The notes beneath the pieces are model-generated. The model saw only the letters and a program-made list of their open reading frames with translations, was not told where the DNA came from and searched no databases. Below are positions 12,001-17,706 of a stretch of DNA of 64,000 bases, piece after piece. Every line of letters starts with the position of its first letter. Within the stretch, counting starts at the first letter, position 1. The DNA comes from Lysinibacter cavernae (GTDB lineage Bacteria > Actinomycetota > Actinomycetes > Actinomycetales > Microbacteriaceae): contig NZ_JAAMOX010000002.1 of NCBI RefSeq assembly GCF_011758565.1, forward strand, positions 744,001 through 808,000. Reading direction: 5' to 3'. A program made the translations under genes and the position numbers.

Positions 12001-13079
12001 TGGGTGCAGGCACAATCTCGGCCTTCACCGAGACGGGCACCCCCGGTACCTATGCGGCCATCATCACGTCAACGATTGCCGGTGCCAAGCCCGTTACCGT
12101 GACGCTCGGGGCAGAGAGCCTCAACCTCTCTGGAAACGGCAACGCCCTGTTTGTATCGGCGGCGGTTGATCCGAGCCGGACGACCGTAACGGCCACTTCT
12201 CCAGTTGCCGCCAACGGTAGCGACTTCAGCGTTGTGACGGTTTCCCTCTTTGACCAATACGGCAACCCGGTCACCCAACAGGTGCCTGTTACCGTGACAA
12301 CAACGCTGGGTTCAGCATCCGCCAGCGCCTACCAGGGCAACGGAATCTACACGGCCCAGGTGCGTTCGACGGTGGACGGGACGGCCACGGCATCCGCCAC
12401 CATCAACGGCGTGCCGTCAACGGCCTCGGCCGAAATCGTCTTTACCGACAGCACACCCCCGACGCCGCCAGTGGTTGACCCCACAGATGGCAACGAGGTG
12501 ACTGGCTGCGCAGAGCCAGGATCAACGGTTACGGTGTACGACTCGGCGGGCAACGTTATCGGCACGGCTGTTGCCGGCGACGATTGCCGGTTTGTTGTGA
12601 CGCTCAGCCCACCGCAGGAGCCAGGCAGTGAAATCACGATCACGGTGACGGATCCAGACGGAAACGTGTCTGAACCGATCACCGTGCGCGTTGGCCTGAT
12701 CTGGATGACGCTTGCAGCAGACTCCCTCCGAGTCGGTGCCACCCAGCGTGCCTTCGGTCATAACTTCCAGCCCGGCGAAGTTGTCTCGGGACTCCTCCAA
12801 TCTGACCCAATCGATCTTGGTACCCAGGTTGCGGATGCCAACGGAGACGTGACCTTTGAGGTCCGCATCCCCGCTGGCTTCGATCTTGGTCGCCACACGA
12901 TCACGCTCACTGGTGACTTCAGCGGCAGCGTTTCGGAATCCTTCACCGTTATCGGTGCACCAGAGGTTGCCGTGACGGGTGCCGACGATGTCCTGCCGGT
13001 CACCCTCGGTGGCCTCGTGCTGATCCTCGGCGGCTTCGTGCTGGTCGCCGTACGCCGTCGACGGGAGGACACCCGCTAG
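3..13079 (+). CDS. Giant Ig-like (Big_1/invasin-type) repeat cell-surface protein, 5' end outside window
   Basis: The reading frame is already open at base 3, so the N-terminus lies upstream; more than 4,354 residues remain. About 37 tandem units of roughly 105-108 residues run from residue 80 to 4050. Each carries a [YF]xVSxG start, a VTVTLAD..GNPVxGQ core, a PGTYTATxTS strand and a VDxxN linker, which is typical of bacterial Ig-like Big_1 domains of intimin/invasin adhesins. A shorter Ig-like unit follows (about 4052-4135), then a Big_6-like domain (about 4141-4225), a further beta-rich domain (about 4229-4312) and the C-terminus. The C-terminus has LPVTL at 4327, one hydrophobic helix and an RRRRE tail, so a degenerate sortase signal or plain membrane anchor. 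The likely role is a long surface stalk or adhesin; the binding tip would be in the missing N-terminal part. The gene seems single; the lipoprotein gene follows 46 bp later. Confidence 0.9.
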   Translation, partial: VTFSVPANTTWPGPDGTIGTGDDVVGPGTATILTGATGTALLALSSTTPGTYPVTASVNGTESITGSPQSVTFTRVPIDVASPDTNYTVSTGNAVADGSATHTITVRLIDGAGHPAAGWADRLAAVAAPATGVSVSGFAATATPGEYTATVTSTQAGAKGITVSLLDDDDASHAISLLAAGNPNAVFIAGTPVIGDGFSSVAIDDSNDRLADGSAFHQVTVVLADANHNPVTGAAARLSSSVADNTNGAVTVTAFAETGTPGTYLALVRSTEAGAQQVTAAFDGTLTIGTVTANFAAGAVDLGNPGSRFSVSSGNELVGTGQHTVTVTLADANGNPVAGQAATLSATSAGALGAGVITGFVETGTPGTYTATVTSTLAGGKVITARFGVSAITLAGNGTATFIADEVDLGNSSSGYTVSGGEVSVEDGEHGVTVTLADRFGNPVTGRAADLLAVTGDDLGTGAITAFVESAKPGTYLAVVTSSVSGEKTITVTLSGDDVSLTGNDVARFEAGGVDVDNIGTRYYVSGGDEVVSTGEHVITVTLSDALGNAVPGQADGILSTTLNDLGTGSISAFTETSTPGTYTATITSTVTGDKVVTTVFGAERLTVLLDGNDTATFVPAPVSPALSGFEVSTGSQTAGVGSHSVVIQLKDAFGNPVPGRAGDLAATTNTPDGVSIAAVVETGTPGTYSAVITSTTAGAKVISVTLDGDAITATGNDTALFAAGGVDLGNPNSHFSVSGGSVSVSGGSHSVTVTLADAFGNPVSGQAVNLVAATVDSLGSGAITNIVETVPGTYTATITSSVSGDKTITVTLGGADVTLAGNNIASFISGGVAPGNENTRYSVSSGNQTVGTGSHTISVTLADADGNPVGGQAAGLTGATSAGIGTGTISTFTESGTTPGTYTATISSSVSGGKPITVTFGAVSLTLEGNGTAAFVAGAVDPANTLTGYVVSGGQVSVAGGSHSVTVSLADAFGNPVSGQASLLTGASSANLGTGVISGFTEGGVAGTYTATITSSNAGAKPITVTLDGDDLTLRGNGTATFIAGGVDPGNAGTRFSVTEGSQPVGTGTHTVTVTLADADGNAVSGQAAGIAANTTGNLGTGAISAFTETGTPGTYIALVTSSVAGGKTITATFGGSGLTTVANNVANFAAGAVDPASPFTGFAVSAGEASVIGGTHTVTVTLSDTLGNPISGQAASLAATSSGDLGTGLITGFVETSTPGQYAATITSSIAGPKTIAATYVGTDLVALGNEIATFVAGDVDFTNDATNYSVSTGNQTVGTGEHTVTVTLADVNGNPVSNLAFAIVAATSDDLGAGAISAFTESETVPGTYTATVTSTLAGGKAITVTTNDEAVTLQGNGTATFAAAAVDLGNAQSSYSVSTGDETVVSGSHTVTVTLADEFGNPVPGQASELSATTTDDLGSGTVSGFTESGTTPGTYTASVTSSIAGTKALTATFSGDDITLSGNDSATFVAGAVDTGNAGTAYSVSAGDQPVSTGSHVVTVTLADAEGNAVSGQAGTLTAATTDPLGAGDFSVFTESGSTPGTYTASVTSTISGSKAITVTVGAEPVTLDGNGTAIFTSAAVDLTNDGSAYSVSTGNETVGTGSHTVTVTLADEFGNPVPGQAGDLLAETVDSLGTGSVSSFTESGTTPGTYTATVTSSVSGSKTITATLSGDPVTLSGNGVAVFVAGGVDLTNDGSNYSVSTGDASIEGGSHIVTVHLADALGNPVPGQAASLSADTVDDLGSGSITSFTEGAPGTYTATVTSSLAGGKTLTATFATEAITLDGNDVATFIAGGVDPDNDGTRYSVSAGDEIVNTGSHTVTVTLADVEGNPVPGQAVGLVASTLDDLGTGSIQGFVESPTTPGTYTATITSTVSGAKVITVTFGGSDITLDGNDTAVFIAAAVDPGNAGTSYSVSAGSETVGTGSHTVTVLLADAFGNPVPGQAATLTGSSVADLGTGVITGFTETATPGTYTATVTSSVSGPKPITVTVGAASVELAGNGTALFAPGEVDLGASGSGFSVSGGDASVEDGEHTVTVTLTDAFGNAVSGLEADLTASTSDDLGSGSVGAFVETGTAGTYTATITSSIAGGKTITVTLGTDAVTADGNVVATFIAGGVDPGNAGTRYSVSSGDETVGTGEHTITVTLADAAGNPVPGQATGLLAVTAADLGAGDISAFTEVSGTPGTYTATITSTIAGDKAVTVTTAGSAVTADGNTTATFVAAGVDLNNADTSFSVSTGDASVDGGSHQITVLLADEFGNPVSGQEAELAAATADSIGSGSISAFTESASSPGTYTATITSSVTGGKTVTATFATEAIALNGNNVATFIAGGVDPDNAGTRYSVSTGDETVSTGSHTITVTLADAEGNPAPGQAAGLTADTVNDLGVGSISGFTEVSATPGTYTATVTSTVSGDKAITVLFGASPVTLDGNGSASFVAGAIDYGNAATAYAVSTGDETVGTGEHTVTVTLADTLGNPVPGQAAGLVGATVDGLGTGGISGFTESGTTPGTYTATITSTIAGEKTITVSLGVNTISASGNVIASFISGGVDLGNGGTSYAVSTGDVSVSGGVHEVTVTLADEFGNAVSGQAAGLAATTVDDLGSGSITTFTEVAGTPGTYTAEITSSVSGGKTITVTLGDEAVSAAGNSIASFIAGGVDPGNAGTRYTVSTGDQTVGTGEHTITVTLADADGNPVPGQAIGLAATTTDPIGTGDISPFTEDAGTPGTYTATVSSSIAGDKTITVQFGASSVTATGNTVATFVAGSVDLSNPGSGYSVSTGDETVGTGAHTVTVTLADSLGNPVPGQSAELDAATVSGLGTGSITNFAEDAGTPGTYTATITSTVAGGKVITVDLASADVPLVGNDTAVFIAAAVDLANGGTVYTVSTGNETVGTGSHTVTVTLLDSFGNGVTGAAGLLVGSATGLGTGSVSAFAPTGTDGVYTATVTSSVAGDKPVSVTYDGDAVTASGNTSAVFVSGGVDLSNPATSYTVSTGDATVGTGSHTVTVTLADSFGNPVSGQAADLEAATASNLGTGIITGFVESATAGTYTATVTSTVSGAKPIAATLNGDTITLAGNGSATFVPAAVDLGNGGSGFAVSGGDVSVSGGSHLVTITLVDAFGNPVPGQASDLLAATADSLGSGSITAVSESSTTPGTYTASVTSSVAGGKTITVTFGGDDVTASGNVVASFIAGGVDPGNDDTGYVVSTGDQTVGTGSHTVTVTLADADGNPVPGQAAGLTGASVDPLGTGSVSAFTESATVPGTYEATVTSSVAGEKAITVLFGAAPLTLRGNGTATFVAAAVDLGNAGTRYGVSTGDQVVGAGSHTVTITLADGLGNPVSGQATALLAATSGSLGAGSITTVIETATPGTYTASITSTVAGSKPVTVSFGGDAVTASGNTSAVFIAAAVDPNADGTSYSVSGGDASVEGGLHLITVVLVDAFGNPAPSHASEIAASTAADLGTGAISAFTETGTPGTYTATVTSSIAGDKAITATVNLAAITLNGNGTATFTAGGVDPTNPGTSFSVSTGTRPVGAGAHTVTVLLADAAGNPVPGQAACLTASTLDPLGAGLIDGFTETVPGTYEADIHSTIAGEKTITVTCGATAIAADGNDVAEFVANTVDPGDSGTDFGVSIGNQIVGSGSHTVTVHLADEFGNPVSGLAAMLTASTTDPLGTGVVTGFVESATTPGEYVATITSTVAGVKHISVEYNGIELSSPGIDTASFIAAAVDLTADGTSYSVSGGSVSVSGGSHTVTVTLADEFGNPVPGQAAQLVAATAADLGTGTVTAVTESATPGTYTATVTSSIAGGKAMTVEFSGSPVTLNGNDTATFVAGGVDPGDAATRYSVSGGVERVGTGSHTVTVTLADASGNPVSGQAAGLTGSSSASLGTGGISAFTETGTPGTYEATITSTVAGAKAITVAFGGSALTLDGNGTALFSPGNVDPNHAGTVYSVSPGAATVGTGSHTVTVTVVDEFGNPVSGVTDLAAATSAALGAGTISAFTETGTPGTYAAIITSTIAGAKPVTVTLGAESLNLSGNGNALFVSAAVDPSRTTVTATSPVAANGSDFSVVTVSLFDQYGNPVTQQVPVTVTTTLGSASASAYQGNGIYTAQVRSTVDGTATASATINGVPSTASAEIVFTDSTPPTPPVVDPTDGNEVTGCAEPGSTVTVYDSAGNVIGTAVAGDDCRFVVTLSPPQEPGSEITITVTDPDGNVSEPITVRVGLIWMTLAADSLRVGATQRAFGHNFQPGEVVSGLLQSDPIDLGTQVADANGDVTFEVRIPAGFDLGRHTITLTGDFSGSVSESFTVIGAPEVAVTGADDVLPVTLGGLVLILGGFVLVAVRRRREDTR

Positions 13080-13125
13080 CCCGACCAGACGCAACCAATC
13101 GTGACATCTTCAGAAGGGGAATCCC

Positions 13126-13509
13126 ATGAGAAACGTTCGAACGCTTCCAGCGGCTCTTGCGCTCGCAGCCTCGCTGCTGGCCGGTGGCGCGCTCGCCGGC
13201 TGCACCTCGACAGATAGTGGCTTGCCTGAGGGCATGCCCAGCGGGTTTAAGGCCGCAACGGGCGAGGTATCCAACGCCGTCACGACGGGAGACAACGGCT
13301 GGTCGTTCTCCGTCACGGTGAGCGACGCAGAGGCCCAGGATGCCGCAATCAAGCGGCTCACCGACGACGGCTATGAGATCATCGGCGAGAACGAGGCAGG
13401 CGACACGAGGACGTATTCGCTCAGCAACGGGGAGATTAACGCCACCGTAGTGCTGAGCACCAACGGGGACGACCGGTTGGTGATCTATAACCTGGTGCGG
13501 GTGAAATAG
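13126..13509 (+). CDS. Small secreted lipoprotein of unknown function
   Basis: This 127-residue protein has a classical lipoprotein signal: basic N-terminus, hydrophobic helix and the lipobox LAGC with the lipidated Cys at position 26. The mature part of about 100 residues is acidic and has a region around residues 55-90 resembling a small alpha/beta fold, with a repeated D/E-A-x-D pattern; no enzyme motif is visible. A strong ribosome binding site (AGAAGGGG, 13112-13119) precedes the ATG. It starts 46 bp after the stop of the giant surface protein with no evident terminator between, so the two may be co-transcribed. A role at the outer face of the membrane next to that protein is inferred only from position. 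Confidence 0.8.
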   Translation: MRNVRTLPAALALAASLLAGGALAGCTSTDSGLPEGMPSGFKAATGEVSNAVTTGDNGWSFSVTVSDAEAQDAAIKRLTDDGYEIIGENEAGDTRTYSLSNGEINATVVLSTNGDDRLVIYNLVRVK

Positions 13510-13525
13510 GGTTGGTCGGCACCGG

Positions 13526-13678
13526 CTAACTCTGAAGCGGTGTGGTTGGCTTCGCAGCGTTACTGAGTTCTGGGGTGAGTTGTTCTACTTCGCTGCGCGT
13601 CATGCCTGCGGCGTCTTTTGTTCCTGTTGTGGTCATTCCTGTGATCCCATCTGATCGAGCGATGTCGGCCCTCGTCAT
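13526..13678 (-). CDS. Possible 50-residue ORF or gene remnant
   Basis: An ATG-initiated ORF of 50 codons reads MTRADIARSDGITGM at its start and ends PTTPLQS before TAG. It has no clear ribosome binding site, and its composition (many Thr, Ala, Asp) is not distinctive. The gap 13510-13796 otherwise shows no gene. This could be a small protein, or the remains of a gene degraded between the lipoprotein gene and the membrane protein gene. No family is recognised. Confidence 0.2.
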   Translation of the reverse strand: MTRADIARSDGITGMTTTGTKDAAGMTRSEVEQLTPELSNAAKPTTPLQS

Positions 13679-13796
13679 GGTGTCTATCCGGATCTAGCCA
13701 CAGCTGTAGATGGTGAGCGAATCCCTCAGAACGTTGGTCATTTGCATCATTCCGACCTCGACCGTCGTTCCATACGAAGATAGGCATATGGCCCGG

Positions 13797-14237
13797 TTAG
13801 TGCTTCACCGCAGTTGAACGTGAAGAAGTTGTCCGGAGATAAATTGCAAGAGCCAGAGTCGAGGCGACCGTGACGATGACGGCAGAAAGAGGCGCAATCA
13901 AGAGTCCTGGTTGTGAGACTGAGATCCCTGGGCGGGTCAACAAGATATAGACCAACACCGCTTCGATGACGCACACTACAAGCCAGCGCAAGATTAGAGC
14001 GATTCTGCGTTTGTTGTTGTGTAGGTTATCGCGTACGTAGAGCGCCGAGGAGATAGCTGCGGCGAGAGTAGCGCATATGAGCAGCAGCGGCCCGATGATG
14101 TACCAGGCAAGCAGAACGGCTAAGAAGGCGAACCAAACACTGCCCTCGGATTCGATTTGGATGGTAAAAGGAAGAAGAAATACCACAATGGCGACAATCC
14201 CTACGATGAGCGCAATCAGCCGAGCTGTTTTCATCAT
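13797..14237 (-). CDS. Small integral membrane protein, unknown function
   Basis: The 146-residue product has four strongly hydrophobic segments (about residues 5-25, 34-60, 85-105 and 112-135) separated by short loops, with a basic stretch RDNLHNNKRR between the second and third. No known transporter or enzyme motif is seen. The start ATG (doubled ATGATG) has no Shine-Dalgarno sequence; instead a TATAAA -10-like box ends five bases before it on the minus strand, suggesting a leaderless mRNA. The gene is less GC-rich than its neighbours. It is monocistronic in appearance, with the GRAM/PH-like gene upstream on the same strand 70 bp away. Confidence 0.65.
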   Translation of the reverse strand: MMKTARLIALIVGIVAIVVFLLPFTIQIESEGSVWFAFLAVLLAWYIIGPLLLICATLAAAISSALYVRDNLHNNKRRIALILRWLVVCVIEAVLVYILLTRPGISVSQPGLLIAPLSAVIVTVASTLALAIYLRTTSSRSTAVKH

Positions 14238-14307
14238 CTAATTTTATAGGTAAGATCTTTTGCGTTTTGATGGTTTTGTCAGAGAAGTTCTTCCGACGAA
14301 CGTGCCG

Positions 14308-14700
14308 TCACGTTCGATTCTGAGACGACAGGCGCTGCCGCTGCGCGGCGATTGCATCGGCGAGATCTTGGGCACCTCGACACCGTATCCCGACCGTCAG
14401 GCCGTCGCTCAGTCGAATGACGACCGTCTTTTTGACTGAGGTTGGATGGATCCAGATATCCAATGCAGCATCCAAGCCAACTCCAAAGTCGAGGTGTGGC
14501 CCACCCTTGAGCCCGGTGAATGCGGCCAGTAACAATCGGTTGAGCCGGTTCGCCGCAAACCAAAGAACGTCGGGTTTGAGTGTTACGGTGCCGCCCACCC
14601 AGAGGAGGTTGTCAGCCGGGCCTGAAAGATCGGACGCTCCTTCGGGGGAGAGCGAGACGTACCCTGTCTTTCTCATCAATGGAGTAGGTGCTGGCTTCAT
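14308..14700 (-). CDS. Hypothetical PH/GRAM-like domain protein
   Basis: The 130-residue soluble protein has an alternating beta pattern (LLWVGGTVTLKPDVLWFAA ... LDIWIHPTSVKKTVVIRL ... TVGIRC) followed by a C-terminal helix (AQDLADAIAAQRQRL). That is the arrangement of a PH-like or GRAM-type barrel, and similar short proteins occur in actinobacteria. No catalytic residues are apparent. AGGA precedes the ATG by seven bases. It lies upstream of the four-helix membrane protein gene in the same orientation, but no shared function is evident. The PH-like assignment is by strand pattern only. Confidence 0.6.
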   Translation of the reverse strand: MKPAPTPLMRKTGYVSLSPEGASDLSGPADNLLWVGGTVTLKPDVLWFAANRLNRLLLAAFTGLKGGPHLDFGVGLDAALDIWIHPTSVKKTVVIRLSDGLTVGIRCRGAQDLADAIAAQRQRLSSQNRT

Positions 14701-14903
14701 TTGATGATCCTAACGGCCATCAGTGGCGGTCGTTCAATACGACGTGCGCGGTGATCTATCGAAAATTGCCAACCTAGCAGGGGCTGGCCGCCTAGCATCG
14801 ACCGCCCATGCTGGGCGAGGTTAAACAGACACGCTTGGCCAGCGTCGTAGCTCGGCTCTCGCCACAACGTTCCAATGCCTCCCGCGGGTTTGGCACACCA
14901 TTC

Positions 14904-14939
14904 CCGGTTGGGCCCACGCGTTAGCCTGGACCCAACCGG
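14904..14939. terminator. Stem-loop downstream of the phosphatase gene
   Basis: Nine-base perfect arms (CCGGTTGGG / CCCAACCGG) enclose an 18-base loop. It lies about 40 bp past the stop codon of the phosphatase operon on the minus strand. No U-tract follows, so it is at best a factor-assisted terminator or an mRNA 3' end stabiliser. The rest of 14701-14977 shows no gene. Confidence 0.4.
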
Positions 14940-14977
14940 CAAAAATGGGCCGCAATGGGATGTGGGTTGAGTCGCGC

Positions 14978-15790
14978 CTAGCGGAACCGCAGTCGCAACC
15001 GGCCCAGATCATCCTGGCTCAGGCCGAGGCCCTCCGTTGCGTATGCCTCGAGCGTGCCAAACTGCTCCCGCAGCTGGGTGAAGGCAGCGTCGAGGTAGCT
15101 CTCGCGAACGCCAAGCACCGGCATGAGTACCTCGCGGTCAACGCCGCGAGCCTCTACCTGCTGCAGCAGCGGTTCGAGCGCTGGCAAGAGATCGGTGTTG
15201 GTCTGCAGGTAGTCAGCGTAGATGTCTTCCTTGTCAACGCCAAGGAGGCCGAGCAGGGATGCCGCCGCCCAGCCCGTGCGGTCTTTGCCCGTTGTGCAGT
15301 GGAAGAGGGCAGCGCCCTCGCGGCTCTCATCGAGCAGCCCAAGGTAGAAACAGCGGTAGCTGTTGAGGGCCGAGGGGAGGCGAACCAGATCACGGTAAGT
15401 CTCCTCAAACAGCCGCTCGGCTTGGCCCCCAGAGAGTGCCGAGGCCAAGGCCTGTGGGTCGTTCTTGAGATCCCCAAGGTTCGCCGCGACGCTGAGCGAA
15501 CTATCCGCGAGCACGTCGAGCTCGACACTGTTGACGCCCTCCGGCAGGTGATCGGGCGAGGCAGCCACCTCATCCGCGGTGCGCAGGTCGTAGACGGTCT
15601 GCACCCCAAGATCGCTGAACTGCGCCATATCGGCGTCAGACAGGGAGGAGAGCGTCGCCGAGCGGTAAATGACTCCCTGCTTTACAGGGCCGTCTGTTGT
15701 TGGCAGTCCGCCGAGGTCGCGGAGATTTGGGGCGCTCGGGATTAGGATGTGTCGGTTGTGCTGGATGTTCACGCTGTCTCCTCGGTTCAC
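14978..15790 (-). CDS. Tyrosine/serine (dual-specificity) protein phosphatase
   Basis: The product removes phosphate from Tyr/Ser/Thr residues or related phospho-substrates by a cysteine mechanism. The 270-residue protein shows the NLRDLGG motif (residues 22-28), IYRSATL, VYDLRTADE and the P-loop HCTTGKDRTG with nucleophile Cys165 and Arg171, which places it in the Y_phosphatase3 family common in actinobacteria. The GTG start at 15790 overlaps the TGA stop of the upstream DUF1254 gene by four bases (GTGA), so translation is probably coupled. No signal peptide is seen; a cytoplasmic enzyme is expected. The physiological substrate cannot be told from sequence; the tight coupling suggests a shared physiological condition with the DUF1254 protein. 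Confidence 0.88.
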   Translation of the reverse strand: MNRGDSVNIQHNRHILIPSAPNLRDLGGLPTTDGPVKQGVIYRSATLSSLSDADMAQFSDLGVQTVYDLRTADEVAASPDHLPEGVNSVELDVLADSSLSVAANLGDLKNDPQALASALSGGQAERLFEETYRDLVRLPSALNSYRCFYLGLLDESREGAALFHCTTGKDRTGWAAASLLGLLGVDKEDIYADYLQTNTDLLPALEPLLQQVEARGVDREVLMPVLGVRESYLDAAFTQLREQFGTLEAYATEGLGLSQDDLGRLRLRFR

Positions 15791-16728
15791 AGTGCTTCAG
15801 GGCGCGGTGCCGTCCACGTTCCGTCGAGCACCGATGGGCGCGGGCGGTACAGCCGCAGCACATAGTTCCAGCCTGGTATGATCGGGAGGGCGTTCGCCAC
15901 ATGTTCGAGGTGAATGCCAAATCGGATGGTGACGCCACCATCCGCATCCAGGGTCGCCGTCAGGCTATTGATGCTGTTGACGCCGAGCGCGTTCTCTTCG
16001 AAGTAGCCGGCCGCGTTGTAGAGGGAGACGGACCAGAAGGCATCCACTGGAACATCTTTCAGCCGGAGGGCGTATTCCGCAACGGGCATGTTCTCGTCAA
16101 CGCTGATGTAGGTTGCCTCATACTCGGGGAGGCCGCCCCAGCCGGACGCGGTGCCGAGCAGATGCATGATCGGGTCAACTTCGTCTTTGGTGCCGAACGA
16201 GTGATCGTATTTGCTCACGCCGCGGGCGAGCGTGAGCAGGGCCTCGCGTGTCTCGGTTTGTGACTGCTCGTCGTATTCGGCGAGTGGGAAGCTGCCTGTT
16301 CCGCCGCCCGTGATGGTGAGCGCATCCTGCAACCGATTGACTTCCGCGACGTCGTCTTGGCTGTTTGGGTCAACGAGGATGCGAACGATGAGCGCGGCAT
16401 AATCGGTGTCGATCAGCTCGCGCGTGAGAACATGGTCGCCTGGCGTGCTGAGGATTACCGGACCGTAGTGATCCTGACTGATGACCCACACCGAGATATA
16501 GCGATCGCCGGTGTCTGGAAGGGTGACGGTGACATCCTCGCGCACATCGATGATTGCGCTGCTGTACAGGGTGTCGCGGTTTTGGCGAATGATTGGCTGA
16601 TCGTCGAGTGGTTTCAGCTCGTGGGTGTGATTCCACGCGCCAACACCAACGCCGGCGGCGAGGCGGGCAAACATGAGGTCAGTTTCGGCCCTGTTGAAAT
16701 TCTGAACGTTCACGGGGATGGCAGGCAC
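15787..16728 (-). CDS. DUF1254/DUF1214 domain protein
   Basis: The 313-residue protein starts with NVQNFNRAETDLMFARLAAG and has the PIIRQNRDTLYSSAIIDV and DRYISVWVISQDHYG segments typical of DUF1254. A C-terminal DUF1214 part follows (ALRLKDVPVDAFWSVSLYNAAGYF, then IPGWNYVLRLYRP). The family fold is a beta-rich two-domain structure of unknown biochemical role, often found singly in bacterial genomes; here no signal peptide is visible, so it is probably cytoplasmic. It begins with GTG and has AAGGAA upstream at suitable spacing. It is the first gene of a two-gene operon with the protein phosphatase, whose start overlaps its stop. Confidence 0.82.
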   Translation of the reverse strand: MPAIPVNVQNFNRAETDLMFARLAAGVGVGAWNHTHELKPLDDQPIIRQNRDTLYSSAIIDVREDVTVTLPDTGDRYISVWVISQDHYGPVILSTPGDHVLTRELIDTDYAALIVRILVDPNSQDDVAEVNRLQDALTITGGGTGSFPLAEYDEQSQTETREALLTLARGVSKYDHSFGTKDEVDPIMHLLGTASGWGGLPEYEATYISVDENMPVAEYALRLKDVPVDAFWSVSLYNAAGYFEENALGVNSINSLTATLDADGGVTIRFGIHLEHVANALPIIPGWNYVLRLYRPRPSVLDGTWTAPRPEAL

Positions 16729-16849
16729 TGCGGGTTCCTTTCGGCGGCGGGGGAAGCGGATGCGGGGTGGGATTCGTGGTATCGGTTGAGAACGGGTCGG
16801 GATGCGGTCGGGCTAGGAGTCAACTGGACGGGGTGCTTAACCGTAACGG

Positions 16850-17527
16850 TCAGAGCGAGCCGATGCCCTTGCCAAGCATCAGCACGCCAATCACGGTCAG
16901 GAGCACGGTTGTGATTGTCACGTTCTCGCGGGCGAGCCACTGGTGGAACGCCTCCAATGGGCCAATGAGTCGCTTGGACGCAACAAAGAACGCAATAACG
17001 GGGACAAGGACCGTTGAGATCGCGCAGCAGACAAACACGGCAACCGCGATGGCCCCATCACCGACGGAGAGGTCGGCGCCCGCGATGATGACGCCGGCGC
17101 TCGCGGCGATGAGGAGGTTCTTCGGGCGCGGGGCGGAGAGCAGGATGCCGAGGCCAAGCGCACGGCCAAAGGTGAACGAGTCGATTGCAGACATCCACTT
17201 GGGTAGCGCCGGCTCTTCCCCAAGTGTTGGCCTGCCGCGCCACTGTTTGACGGCGACCAGGAGTAGGAGGATGGCGAGCACAAACTGCGCAATCGCGCGC
17301 GGGATGTTTGGCCCATCCGAATCGCCTGATGAGGGGAGTGTCCCTGCCAGCAAGACAAACGCGACGACTGGAGTTGTGATTCCGAGGGTCCAGCCGATGA
17401 GAAAGCCGGGGCCGGTGCGCCGCGCGTTTGGCGAGAGGAGCATCAGGATGACGGCCACGATGGTGAGCGGGCTGATGGAGATTGCGAGCGTGAGGGGGAG
17501 GATCTCGCCGATGACGGGACCCAGCAC
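16850..17527 (-). CDS. GAP family (Sap-like) integral membrane protein
   Basis: About six transmembrane helices are seen, with the GPVIGEILPLTLAISISPL opening and the conserved SAPRPKNLLIAASAG segment typical of the actinobacterial GAP family, whose mycobacterial members help move glycolipids or glycopeptidolipids to the cell surface. The GTG at 17527 is chosen as start because AAGGAGGG lies just upstream. A longer frame back to 17632 adds a polar, proline-rich stretch atypical of the family. The protein is about 225 residues, near the family length. It is divergent from the LuxR-type regulator, which may control it. The substrate here is unknown. Confidence 0.78.
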   Translation of the reverse strand: MLGPVIGEILPLTLAISISPLTIVAVILMLLSPNARRTGPGFLIGWTLGITTPVVAFVLLAGTLPSSGDSDGPNIPRAIAQFVLAILLLLVAVKQWRGRPTLGEEPALPKWMSAIDSFTFGRALGLGILLSAPRPKNLLIAASAGVIIAGADLSVGDGAIAVAVFVCCAISTVLVPVIAFFVASKRLIGPLEAFHQWLARENVTITTVLLTVIGVLMLGKGIGSL

Positions 17528-17676
17528 GGTTAGATCCCTCCTTGGCGTCGGAGGTGGGGTGTTCTGTCTGGTTGTGTTTTTTCCATCGTTGCAATGATCG
17601 CGATAGAAGGTGTGCTTCGACGAGTCCCTCATCCTTCGGGGATGAGGCGTTATTTCGTGAGTCGACCACCCTGTTG

Positions 17677-17694
17677 GCGGGATATTCTGCCCGC
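17677..17694. promoter_or_regulatory. Operator-like dyad upstream of the LuxR-type gene
   Basis: GCGGG-ATATTCTG-CCCGC is an inverted repeat with five-base arms between the divergent GAP-family and LuxR-type genes. It sits directly before a TAGTAT -10-like box (17695-17700) that ends six bases ahead of the regulator's ATG. It could be the regulator's own binding site. Confidence 0.35.
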
Positions 17695-17706
17695 TAGTAT
17701 GTTTTC

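Noticed and set aside
3-13079. Repeat array as CRISPR
   Set aside because: The period is about 320 bp, units are coding and diverged, and there are no short identical repeats with unique spacers or cas genes.
260-13094. Many long antisense and alternate-frame ORFs inside the giant gene
   Set aside because: They repeat with the 320-bp unit and show Pro/Arg/Ala-rich, low-complexity translations without ribosome sites; they are shadows of a GC-rich repeat gene.
16767-17597. 276-codon plus-strand ORF across the GAP-family gene
   Set aside because: Ser/Arg-rich shadow; the minus strand has clear transmembrane helices and a strong ribosome site.
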